A stretch of DNA of 64,000 bases from Phytoactinopolyspora mesophila (GTDB lineage Bacteria > Actinomycetota > Actinomycetes > Jiangellales > Jiangellaceae): assembly GCF_010122465.1 (NCBI RefSeq), contig NZ_WLZY01000010.1, forward strand, positions 62,001 through 126,000, read 5' to 3'. The notes under the pieces were generated by a model that did no database searches, had not been told where the DNA came from, and saw only the letters and a list, made by a program, of their open reading frames with translations. The stretch's first letter is position 1. The number at the start of each line of letters is the position of its first letter. Shown here in pieces: positions 8,644-17,095 of this stretch. A program made the translations under genes and the position numbers.

Positions 8644-9489
8644 GTGCTACGGATAGGCATCGCAGGCACCGAGAACAGCCACACGGACCACTTCATCCGC
8701 CACCTGAACATCGAGCAGAACCGTCAGGATGCACGGGTGGTCGCCCTCGCGGGAGGCGCCACCGAACGCAATCGCACGCTGGCAGAGAGAGGGCAGATCG
8801 ACATCATCGTCGACGCCCCGGAGGAGTTCGCCGGCGAAATCGACGCGGCCATCATCTGCCACCGCCAAGGCGGCGAGCACCGCAAGCACACCGTGCCCTT
8901 GCTCGAGGCAGGTAAACACGTCTTCGTCGACAAGCCCACCGCCACTTCGGTGTCCGACGTCGAAGACATGATCGATGCGGCTCGTTCCGGTGGCGCAGTC
9001 CTGGCTTCCTGGTCGATCCTGCGCACCGCCCCAGGGATCGAAGAACTGCGCTCGGCCGCTGCCGGACTCGAGGAGCCGTCGGTGGTTACGGTGGTGGGCC
9101 CCGCGGACCCCGCAGACCCGCACGCCGGGCTGTTCTTCTACGGGCCACACATCGTCGAGCCCGCCCTCGAGATCCTCGGCAACCCGGGCCTCGACAGCGA
9201 CGTCTCGGTTCATGCAGCCGAGCACGCCGTGACCGCGTTCGTGCGGGCGGGTGGTGTCCAGTTGGTCCTGGCGTTCATCCGCAAGAACGGCAACGGCTCC
9301 ATCCCCTGGCATGCGACGGTAGCCGCGCGCAACGGCGTCGTCGCTCGTGAGATCACCACGTCGACTCTGGACCACGGCACCGGCCTGGACCGCTTCGTGG
9401 ATGCCGCCCGGTCCGGCACACCGCCGATGCCCTACGAGCAACTGATCCCTCCCGTCAGCATCCTCGCCGACATCACCGCCCACCTCTGA
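8644..9489 (+). CDS. Gfo/Idh/MocA family oxidoreductase (short form)
   Basis: 281 residues, shorter than the usual 330-380. GTG start at 8644 behind CAGGAGGGCG. The N-terminal segment LRIGIAGTENSHTDHFIRHLN and FVDKPTATS mark the cofactor domain; the C-terminal sheet domain is compressed, ending in PVSILADITAHL. GTENSHTDHF is typical of a small subgroup of putative sugar oxidoreductases. It is transcribed away from two paralogues and shares their operator. Whether it is catalytically competent is unclear because the conserved C-terminal His-Asp helix is reduced to FFYGPHIVEPALEIL. Confidence 0.82.
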   Translation: MLRIGIAGTENSHTDHFIRHLNIEQNRQDARVVALAGGATERNRTLAERGQIDIIVDAPEEFAGEIDAAIICHRQGGEHRKHTVPLLEAGKHVFVDKPTATSVSDVEDMIDAARSGGAVLASWSILRTAPGIEELRSAAAGLEEPSVVTVVGPADPADPHAGLFFYGPHIVEPALEILGNPGLDSDVSVHAAEHAVTAFVRAGGVQLVLAFIRKNGNGSIPWHATVAARNGVVAREITTSTLDHGTGLDRFVDAARSGTPPMPYEQLIPPVSILADITAHL

Positions 9490-9497
9490 CACCCACC

Positions 9498-9606
9498 CCC
9501 CACCCTCGGTGATCGTCAGTGGGTTGTGGTCGTTACCCCCGGCCACAAACCGGACAAATTGGCGCCTGCAGCGACCACATCCCACTGACGATCACCGAGG
9601 GTGGGG
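9498..9606. repeat. Long intergenic palindrome (element 1)
   Basis: Arms 9498-9532 and 9572-9606 are 35 nt each and match at 34 positions, with a 39-nt loop. The arms read from CCCCACCCTCGGTGATC inward. It starts 9 bp after a stop codon and probably folds as a transcript terminator; it shares the GGTGATCGT core with elements at 11982 and 50126. Confidence 0.85.
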
Positions 9607-9640
9607 ATTGACGGCAGCGCCGGATCCGAGCACACTCGTC

Positions 9641-9667
9641 AATAATTTCGGACGAGACGGAATTATT
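9641..9667. promoter_or_regulatory. AT-rich inverted repeat upstream of the propeller gene
   Basis: AATAATTTC and GAATTATT form near-complementary arms separated by about 10 bp, ending 28 bp before the ATG at 9696. It is the only AT-rich patch here and may be the promoter or an operator. Confidence 0.35.
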
Positions 9668-9695
9668 TTCCGTAGCTAGTCGAAAAGGGGTCTAC

Positions 9696-11981
9696 ATGAC
9701 GAGATCGACCCGGACACTGCTTTGTTTCGCAGCCTCAATGGCTCTCGCGAGCGGCCTACTCACCACGGGAGCAGGAGCGGCCGGACCGGCTATCCAGCCA
9801 ACCGGCGGCTCCGACGCGACACCGATCACCGACCTCGGCGAGCCCGTGCACAAGGTGCAGACGCTGAGCTCAGCGGTCGGCGAAGGCCCCGACGGCGAAC
9901 CGCTCGGCTTCTACGTCGTCGAGGGCAATCCGACCACGAACGCCGAGTTCACAGTGACGGACCTGCGGTCGAACGACACGGTCTTCCAGACCCGGGTGCC
10001 GCACGGCAACGCCAGCCAGCGCACCATGGGCATGTCACCGGTAGACGGCACCGTCTACTTCGCCACCTCGGACATCAGCCATCTCTACAGCTACACACCA
10101 GGTGCCGCGGACATCGTGCACTACGGCGCGGCACCGGACGATCAGCGAGTCTGGTCGATGGCGGTCGGCGAGGACCGCACCGTCTGGTTCGGCACCTATC
10201 CAGGCGGACGCCTGTATTCCATGGATCCAGACACGGCGGAAATAACCGATCACGGGCAAGCCGTCGCGGGCGAGCAGTACATCAAGTCGATCGAACCAGC
10301 CGGCGACACTGTCTATGTCGGCACCGAGTCGAACGCCCGGCTGGCCGCCTACAGCCGCGCGGACGGCGAGTTCACCGAGATCGCGATGCCGGCCGGACAC
10401 TCGGCGAACAACATCGTCGCACTCGACCTACGCGACGATCTTCTCTTCGTCAGCACCGCGAACCTGCACGTGCTCAACGTGGAGACCGGTGACTGGGTAG
10501 ACCGGTTCACCAACGCGAGCGCACGAGTCTCGCCGATCTCCCCGGACGACCCAGACGCGGTCTACCTCCGTCTCGGCGGCGAGATCAACCGCTACGACCT
10601 CCGGACCGGCGAGCGCACACCCACCGGGTGGCGGCCCAATGCCACGCCCGAATCGTGGTCGTGGATCGACCGCGACGGGAGCGGGCCGTGGCTGGCGATG
10701 ACGTTCTGGAACGAGGGCCGGACCTACGGCTACAACCCGGAGACCGGCCAGACGTCTTATCAGGTGCCTGGTCTGATGGGCGCCGGCGCGCAGATCATCA
10801 GTCTCGGCACCGGCCCGGACGGCAACATCTACACCGGCGCGTACCTGAGCCCGCCGGGAATGGGACGTTTCGATCCGGACGGCGAGGGCTTCGACCTGCT
10901 GCCCGGCTCCGGCCAGATCGAGGGTTACGGCACCTTCGGCGACGACCTGGTGTTCGGCCGGTACCCGCAAGGCTCGCTATGGCGCTACGACCCGTCGCGC
11001 CCTTGGCAGACAGGCAGCAACCCGGCCACACCGCTGGAGATCGGTGACGAGCAGAGCCGGCCGCAAGCCTTCGTCGAGCTGGACTCCGTCCCCGGCACGG
11101 TCGCCGTCGCCTCCGTGGCCACCGGTGGCCGGCACGGCGGGGCCATCACCTTGTGGCAGCCGGACGAGCGCACCCATCAGGTCCATCGTCACGTCGTTGA
11201 GAACCAGACACCCGTGTCCCTCGTCGAGCACGAGGGCATCCTGATCGGTGGAACGTCCATCGAGGGCGGGTACGGCATCGATCCGGTCACCGAGGAGGGC
11301 TTGCTCTTCGGCTGGGACCCAGCTACCGCGGAGACGCTCTGGCAGACGGCGCCGGTGCCGGGCCTGCCCACCGTCTCCGGCCTGGCCCTGAGCGAGGAGG
11401 GCCGGCTGTGGGGCATCGCGGGCAGCACCACGGTGTTCGAGTTCGACCTGGAGGCACGCGAGACCGTCCGCACCATCGAGATCGATCCGGACTTCCCCGC
11501 CGACCGGTATGGCAACAGCAGCCGATTGCTGTTCGACAATGATCGGCTGTTCGGGTCTACCGCCAACCGGCTGTTCGTCGTCGACCAGGTCACGGGGGAC
11601 GTGACGACGCTGCACGGCGGCGCGAGCGGCGATCCGGCACAACGGGTGCAGGAGCTGGCCCAGGATCGCCATGGTGACTTGTACGTCGTCGGTGCCAGCA
11701 CCCGGCTCGTCCAGTACGCGCTACCCGAGGACCGCACCGCCCCCGAGGTGACGGCCACCGTCCACCCGCCCTCCGCGCGGCCCGGACAAGCGGTCACCGT
11801 CCGGCTGACTGCTACGGACGACGTCGATCCGGCACCGGCCATCCACTACCGGATCGACGAGGGCACGTGGACGACGTATGCCCGCCCGGTCCGGCTGAGC
11901 CACGGGCAGACCGTGGAGTACCGCGCGATCGACGCGGCCTGGAACTCGTCACCGGTGGAGTCGCTCACGCTCGGCGAGTAG
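9696..11981 (+). CDS. Secreted beta-propeller protein with C-terminal Ig-like domain
   Basis: 761 residues with a signal peptide (about 1-28, ending AGA). ATG follows AAAAGGGG. Residues 60-640 are a run of propeller-type strands with repeating phrases such as VYFATSDISHLYSY, VWFGTYPGGRLYSMDP, VYVGTESNARLAAY and NIYTGAYLSPPGMGRFDP, resembling the blades of secreted lyase-like or PQQ-like propellers. The last ~75 residues (APEVTATVHPPSARPGQ onward) resemble the Ig-like domain seen at the ends of exported sugar-active proteins. A polysaccharide-binding or lyase role is an inference from context, between sugar-oxidoreductase genes; there is no visible catalytic signature. Confidence 0.8.
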   Translation: MTRSTRTLLCFAASMALASGLLTTGAGAAGPAIQPTGGSDATPITDLGEPVHKVQTLSSAVGEGPDGEPLGFYVVEGNPTTNAEFTVTDLRSNDTVFQTRVPHGNASQRTMGMSPVDGTVYFATSDISHLYSYTPGAADIVHYGAAPDDQRVWSMAVGEDRTVWFGTYPGGRLYSMDPDTAEITDHGQAVAGEQYIKSIEPAGDTVYVGTESNARLAAYSRADGEFTEIAMPAGHSANNIVALDLRDDLLFVSTANLHVLNVETGDWVDRFTNASARVSPISPDDPDAVYLRLGGEINRYDLRTGERTPTGWRPNATPESWSWIDRDGSGPWLAMTFWNEGRTYGYNPETGQTSYQVPGLMGAGAQIISLGTGPDGNIYTGAYLSPPGMGRFDPDGEGFDLLPGSGQIEGYGTFGDDLVFGRYPQGSLWRYDPSRPWQTGSNPATPLEIGDEQSRPQAFVELDSVPGTVAVASVATGGRHGGAITLWQPDERTHQVHRHVVENQTPVSLVEHEGILIGGTSIEGGYGIDPVTEEGLLFGWDPATAETLWQTAPVPGLPTVSGLALSEEGRLWGIAGSTTVFEFDLEARETVRTIEIDPDFPADRYGNSSRLLFDNDRLFGSTANRLFVVDQVTGDVTTLHGGASGDPAQRVQELAQDRHGDLYVVGASTRLVQYALPEDRTAPEVTATVHPPSARPGQAVTVRLTATDDVDPAPAIHYRIDEGTWTTYARPVRLSHGQTVEYRAIDAAWNSSPVESLTLGE

Positions 11982-12089
11982 CCCCACCCCGGTGATCGTG
12001 AGCGGATTTCGGTGGCCAGCAGCACCTAAATGCCCGATTTATCACCCGGATTCACGACCAAATCCGCTCACGATCACCGGAGGGGTGGG
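11982..12089. repeat. Long intergenic palindrome (element 2) between convergent genes
   Basis: Arms 11982-12013 and 12057-12089 pair with one mismatch and a 2-nt bulge around GGTGATCGTGAGCGGATTT. It begins on the base after the stop of the propeller gene and ends 6 bp before the stop of convergent thiE, so it would serve as a shared bidirectional terminator. Confidence 0.85.
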
Positions 12090-12095
12090 TGCTGT

Positions 12096-12752
12096 TCAGG
12101 CCGGGAGGGCTTCGCGTAGCCGAAGCGAGGCCTCGTGTGGGTCGGCGGCGTCGGTGATGGCCCGGACCACCACCACGCGCCGCGCGCCGGCGGCCACGAC
12201 CTGCGCGATGTTCTGGTGATCGATACCGCCGATGGCGAACCACGGCGTCGTCGGCTGGGTCTGCGCAACAGCGCGCACCGTGTCCAGCCCCACCGCTGGC
12301 CGGCCCTGTTTGGTGGGGGTCGGCCAGACCGGGCCCACACAGAAATAGTCCACGTTCCGGTCGGCGTCCGCGGCTGCGGCCTGCTCGACCGAATGCGTCG
12401 AGCGACCAAGAACAACGTCCGGGCCCAGAAGCTGACGAGAAGCCATGACGGGCAGATCGCCTTGCCCGGTGTGGAAGACCGCCGCGCCGGTCAGCCGGGC
12501 GACGTCGGCTCGGTCGTTGACGGCCACCAGGGCGCCGTATTCCGCCGCGATCTCGAAGACCAGCGGCTGCAACTCGAGTTCGTCGCGCACGTCCAGGGTC
12601 TTGTCGCGCAACTGGATGATGTCGACGCCTCCGCTCAACACCGCGTGCAGAAAGCTCTCCAGGTCACCCCGCTCTCGCCTGGCGTCAGTGCAGAGATACA
12701 CCTGGGCGGCCGCGAGCTGCTCGCGCCTGGGCTCGGTCGGATTCGAATTCAC
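12096..12752 (-). CDS. thiE: Thiamine phosphate synthase
   Basis: 218 residues, normal for ThiE. It joins HMP-PP and the thiazole phosphate carboxylate to give thiamine phosphate. Landmarks: YLCTDARR at the first strand, [11 protein letters not shown] binding pyrophosphate, [33 protein letters not shown] and WFAIGGID. The GTG start at 12752 has no clear SD and may be leaderless. It is divergent from the riboswitch-controlled thiO-thiS-thiG operon, so the locus makes the thiazole half and couples it, while thiC/thiD are elsewhere. Confidence 0.93.
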   Translation of the reverse strand: MNSNPTEPRREQLAAAQVYLCTDARRERGDLESFLHAVLSGGVDIIQLRDKTLDVRDELELQPLVFEIAAEYGALVAVNDRADVARLTGAAVFHTGQGDLPVMASRQLLGPDVVLGRSTHSVEQAAAADADRNVDYFCVGPVWPTPTKQGRPAVGLDTVRAVAQTQPTTPWFAIGGIDHQNIAQVVAAGARRVVVVRAITDAADPHEASLRLREALPA

Positions 12753-12811
12753 GACGACGAGTGTGCCACGCCCATGAGCTGCATCGACCGGGTGCGTCGT
12801 AGTCTGGAACC

Positions 12812-12910
12812 GTGCACGGGAGCCCTGCCCATGGGGCTGAGAGGGCCAGAACAGGGGAATCGCCCCTGGGCCGACCGTCGTACCTGACCTGGGTCATACC
12901 AGCGGAGGGA
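12812..12910 (+). promoter_or_regulatory. TPP riboswitch (THI element)
   Basis: The transcript leader of thiO carries the conserved TPP-aptamer pieces in order: GGGGCTGAGAGGGC with CTGAGA near 12837-12842, a variable GC-rich P3 stem, then ACCTGACCTGGGTCATACC and AGCGGAGGGA. The final GGAGGGA is also the SD of thiO, 7 bp before its GTG at 12918. Ligand binding would therefore close P1 and hide the SD directly, giving translational control with no separate expression platform. Confidence 0.93.
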
Positions 12911-12917
12911 GCGCTCA

Positions 12918-14144
12918 GTGGTGAACGAGGGCGATGCCGCCGACGTCCTCGTCGTGGGATGCGGAATCATCGGGGCGTCGATAGCTTGGCAGCTGGCGTG
13001 CCACGGTCTCCGGGTCCGCTGCGTGGATCCGGCCCCCGGCAGTGGCGCCACGTATGCCGCAGCCGGAATGCTGGCGGCGGTCACCGAGACCACGTTCGGC
13101 GAGCACCACCTGATGCGCCTGAATGTCCGGTCCGCTGCCCTGTGGCCGGGGTTCGCCGCCGAGTTGGAGGCGGAGACGGGCCGGTCACCCGGCCTCCGGC
13201 GGACGGGCACCCTGACCGTGGCATTCGACGGCGGAGACCGCCAGCAACTCAACCGGCTGCGGGATCTGCAGCACCAATGGGGCCTCGACGCCCAAACGAT
13301 CACCCCCGACGAGGCCCGCCGCAAGGAGCCGTCGTTAGGACCTCGGATCGCCGGCGCGGTCTGGGCGCCCGGCGACCATCAGGTGAACCCGCGTGCCGTT
13401 CAGAAAGGACTGCTTGCGGCCCTGAGCACCCGCGGCGTTGACATCGTCCATCGTCGCGTCGTCCGGCTGATGACGGATAACCAGCACGACGACGCGGACG
13501 CCGGCACCGTCACCGGTGTCGTTGACGATTCCGGCCAGGCACACCATGGCGGTCTTGTTGTTCTGGCGGCCGGCTGGAACAGTCGTCAGCTCATTCCCAC
13601 CGCCGGATTCCTCCCGCACGCTGGCCGGGTCCAGCCGGAGCCCCCGGCACCGGCTACCCGCCCGGTCAAGGGCCAGGTCGTCCGCCTCGACTCAAGCAAC
13701 GAGCCCGCATTCCGGTTGACGCGGGTCGTGCGCGGATTCGTCCAGGCCCGGCAGGTCTACTTGGTTCCACGAGACGACGGCGAGATCATCATCGGCGCGA
13801 CCAGTGAAGAACAGCCGGACGACCGGGTCGTCACCGCCGGGGGCGTGTTCTCACTCCTCCGCGACGCACGCGCGCTGGTGCCGGGCATCGACGAACTGCC
13901 GATCACCGAGCTGACCGCTCGGGCCCGCCCGGGCAGCCCGGACAATGTGCCGCTGATCGGCGAGTCCGGTGTCGACGGCCTGATCCTGGCGACAGGGCAC
14001 TACCGCAACGGGATCCTGCTGGCCCCGTTGACCGCCGGGGCGGTGACCAGCCGCGTGCTCGAGGGCACGTTCCCGGACTCCGTCGCCGCCGCGAACCCAT
14101 CACGATTCACCCACACCCATGATCATGAACACTCGGCCGTGTGA
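12918..14144 (+). CDS. thiO: Glycine oxidase ThiO
   Basis: 408 residues; FAD-dependent oxidation of glycine to the iminoacetate used by ThiG. VVGCGIIGASIAWQLACHG near residues 12-30 is the FAD Rossmann motif; GAVWAPGDHQVNPRAVQKGLL and ATGHYRNGILLAPLTA near the end are ThiO signatures. Two adjacent GTG codons (12918, 12921) follow the riboswitch SD. First gene of thiO-thiS-thiG. The last ~10 residues (THDHEHSAV) are encoded by the left arm and loop of a palindromic repeat element, so the native C-terminus was probably shorter. Confidence 0.92.
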   Translation: MVNEGDAADVLVVGCGIIGASIAWQLACHGLRVRCVDPAPGSGATYAAAGMLAAVTETTFGEHHLMRLNVRSAALWPGFAAELEAETGRSPGLRRTGTLTVAFDGGDRQQLNRLRDLQHQWGLDAQTITPDEARRKEPSLGPRIAGAVWAPGDHQVNPRAVQKGLLAALSTRGVDIVHRRVVRLMTDNQHDDADAGTVTGVVDDSGQAHHGGLVVLAAGWNSRQLIPTAGFLPHAGRVQPEPPAPATRPVKGQVVRLDSSNEPAFRLTRVVRGFVQARQVYLVPRDDGEIIIGATSEEQPDDRVVTAGGVFSLLRDARALVPGIDELPITELTARARPGSPDNVPLIGESGVDGLILATGHYRNGILLAPLTAGAVTSRVLEGTFPDSVAAANPSRFTHTHDHEHSAV

Positions 14145-14169
14145 CCCGGCAAGTGTTCACGATCATGGG
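14116..14169. repeat. Palindromic element 3 overlapping the thiO 3' end
   Basis: Arms 14116-14133 and 14152-14169 (18 nt each, one mismatch) read CCCATGATCATGAACACT. The thiO stop codon lies in the loop and the right arm ends 21 bp before thiS. It has the same arm sequence as the element at 25004. Confidence 0.85.
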
Positions 14170-14190
14170 AGGGAGAAAGGACTACGCCGC

Positions 14191-15226
<1,036 letters not shown>

Positions 15227-15290
15227 CATCACACGTCCGGAATCGCCACCCGCGGGAACAGCCTGGGACTCCGTGCGCCAAGATGATCAC

Positions 15291-15671
15291 ATGACGCGTC
15301 TCGACGTGGACCGTGCCACCGACGTCGTCGGGTCGGTGACCTTCGCGATGGGCGCCGCCTTGACGGTGGCCCCACGGCGCACAGCGCGCTGGCTCGGCCT
15401 CGGCGATCATGCCCGATTCGCCCGCGGGATCGGAGTGGCCGATCTGGTGCTCGCCCCAGGGCTATTCCGTGGGCGTCCTCGATGGCCATGGGTGGCCGCC
15501 CGGACCGCGCTTAATCTCGTCATCGCTCGGCATTACTTCAACGAGTCTCGTCAGCCCAGCGGTGATTCCACCGCGCGATACGGTGCGATGGGAATGTTGG
15601 CCCTGACTGCCGTGGACGGAGCACTGGCGCTACGTCTCCGGCGCTCAGAGCAAGCAACGCGGTCCAGCTGA
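15291..15671 (+). CDS. Small hydrophobic protein of unknown function
   Basis: About 126 residues from ATG 15291 (GTG at 15273 is also in frame). The middle has helices rich in Ala/Leu (VTFAMGAALTVAP, GVADLVLAPGLF, ARTALNLVIARHYF, GAMGMLALTAVDGALAL), suggesting three to four short membrane or amphipathic helices. It resembles small actinobacterial membrane proteins with no assigned role. It follows thiG in the same direction at a 64-bp gap but shows no link to thiamine. Confidence 0.6.
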   Translation: MTRLDVDRATDVVGSVTFAMGAALTVAPRRTARWLGLGDHARFARGIGVADLVLAPGLFRGRPRWPWVAARTALNLVIARHYFNESRQPSGDSTARYGAMGMLALTAVDGALALRLRRSEQATRSS

Positions 15672-15774
15672 CACTGAGCACAGGGCCTTGGCATGCCGGG
15701 CGGCAATCAATCCACGGCTGCGATGTCCGATTCATTCAATACACAGGGCCGAAGCGGTGCCTAACGTTGACGGC

Positions 15775-16173
15775 ATGACACCACGTATCGCCGTGATCGA
15801 ACTAGTTGTTGAAGACATGGGTAGGTCGTTCGCGTTCTACCGCCGGCTCGGGCTCGACATCCCCGCTGACGCGGATTCGGAACCACATGTCGAAGTGGCA
15901 TTGCCCGGTGGGCTGAAACTGGCGTGGGATTCGGTGGAGACGATCCGTTCGTTCGATCCGGACTACGAACAGCCAGGCGTGAGCCAGATCGCGCTCGCTT
16001 TCGAGTGCGAAGACCCGGACGGCGTCGACACAATTTTTGCCGAGCTCACCAACGCCGGGTACAAGGGCGAACGTGCTCCATGGGACGCGTTCTGGGGACA
16101 GCGCTACGCCACGGTGACCGACCCGGACGGCAACCACGTCGACCTCTTCGCCCCGCTTCCAGCTACGCCATGA
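15775..16173 (+). CDS. VOC (glyoxalase/bleomycin-resistance fold) family protein
   Basis: 132 residues from ATG 15775. One complete beta-alpha-beta-beta-beta pair: VIELVVEDMGRSFAFYRRLGLDIP at the start, HVEVALPGGLKLAWD, then ATVTDPDGNHVDLFAPLP at the end, with the acidic residue in DLF typical of the metal site. Family members are metal-dependent lyases, dioxygenases or drug-binding proteins; function is open. Its end overlaps the convergent AraC-type gene by 11 bp. Confidence 0.85.
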   Translation: MTPRIAVIELVVEDMGRSFAFYRRLGLDIPADADSEPHVEVALPGGLKLAWDSVETIRSFDPDYEQPGVSQIALAFECEDPDGVDTIFAELTNAGYKGERAPWDAFWGQRYATVTDPDGNHVDLFAPLPATP

Positions 16174-16846
16174 GCTCACCGAACGTCACGCCGGAAAGGG
16201 ATCTCACCTCCCGCGAAAGGTGCGCCTGGTCGGCGTAGCCGCTCAGCGCCGCTGCCTCGGCCGGTGCACGACCAGCCCGGCCGAGGCGCAGCGCGCGATG
16301 GAAGCGGAGGATACGGGCCAAGGTCTTGGGCCCGTATCCGAAGGCGTCGAGGCTGCGCCGATACAGCTGGCGCGAGCTCAATCCCACTGCGTCCGCCAGC
16401 TGGTCGACCCTGCTCCCCTGCTCGAGCAGGCGCACCGCATATCCGGCGAGGGCGTCCGCTGGCTCGGCCTGACGCAACCGGTCCGCCGCCAGCGACTCCA
16501 GGACACCAGCTGGGTCAGGCGCGTCGTGCACCCGTTCGAGGAGGTGTCTGACCTCGGCCGCGGACCACAGATCAGCAAGTGGAACAAGCTGGTCGCGCAG
16601 CTCATGTGCCCGCGCGCCTATCACCCTGGGCCCAACACCGCTGCCGAAACGCAGACCGGTAAAAGTGCACGGCAGCCAGGTGGTGACATGCGCGGTGGTG
16701 TCCGGCCCGGCCACATACAGCGCATCCCTGGCCAGGATCAGATCCATACAACCGTCCGGCAGCACCCGCACTTCTTGCCGGTGGGTGTCTGCCCGGCCCG
16801 TCCACACAACGGTGTGAGGTACCTGAGAAGGCCGTTCGGCGTACAT
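16163..16846 (-). CDS. AraC family transcriptional regulator
   Basis: 227 residues if started at ATG 16846 (MYAERPS), the point where the N-terminal sensor domain begins in related proteins; a longer frame opens at 16975. The N-terminal half has VLPDGCMDLIL and HELRDQLVPLADLW, typical of the AraC subgroup with a DUF6597-like sensor. The C-terminal HTH pair reads VDQLADAVGLSSRQLYRRSLDAFGYGPKTLARILRFHRAL and YADQAHLSREVRSLSG. It is convergent with the VOC gene and may regulate it or the divergent glycosidase at 17096. The ligand is unknown. Confidence 0.85.
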   Translation of the reverse strand: MYAERPSQVPHTVVWTGRADTHRQEVRVLPDGCMDLILARDALYVAGPDTTAHVTTWLPCTFTGLRFGSGVGPRVIGARAHELRDQLVPLADLWSAAEVRHLLERVHDAPDPAGVLESLAADRLRQAEPADALAGYAVRLLEQGSRVDQLADAVGLSSRQLYRRSLDAFGYGPKTLARILRFHRALRLGRAGRAPAEAAALSGYADQAHLSREVRSLSGVTFGELMA

Positions 16847-17095
16847 ACCTCGAGCATGACATCCTCGGCTGACAACTCTCCCGGCCGCGGCGTCCAGGCG
16901 GTCCCCCGTCCGTCGGCGTAGGTCCTGCGTAGACCGCACACGACCAATCGCATCACTCAGCGATGTTGCCGCCATCTCGGCTAGTCACCGGAAAAAGTCA
17001 TGCCATCGGGCATTGCCAAGACAAGATCTGTCGGTAGGACTCATTTTCACAGGCGAGCCAAAATTGACGATCCCCGAAAATGAGGAGGCACGCCA

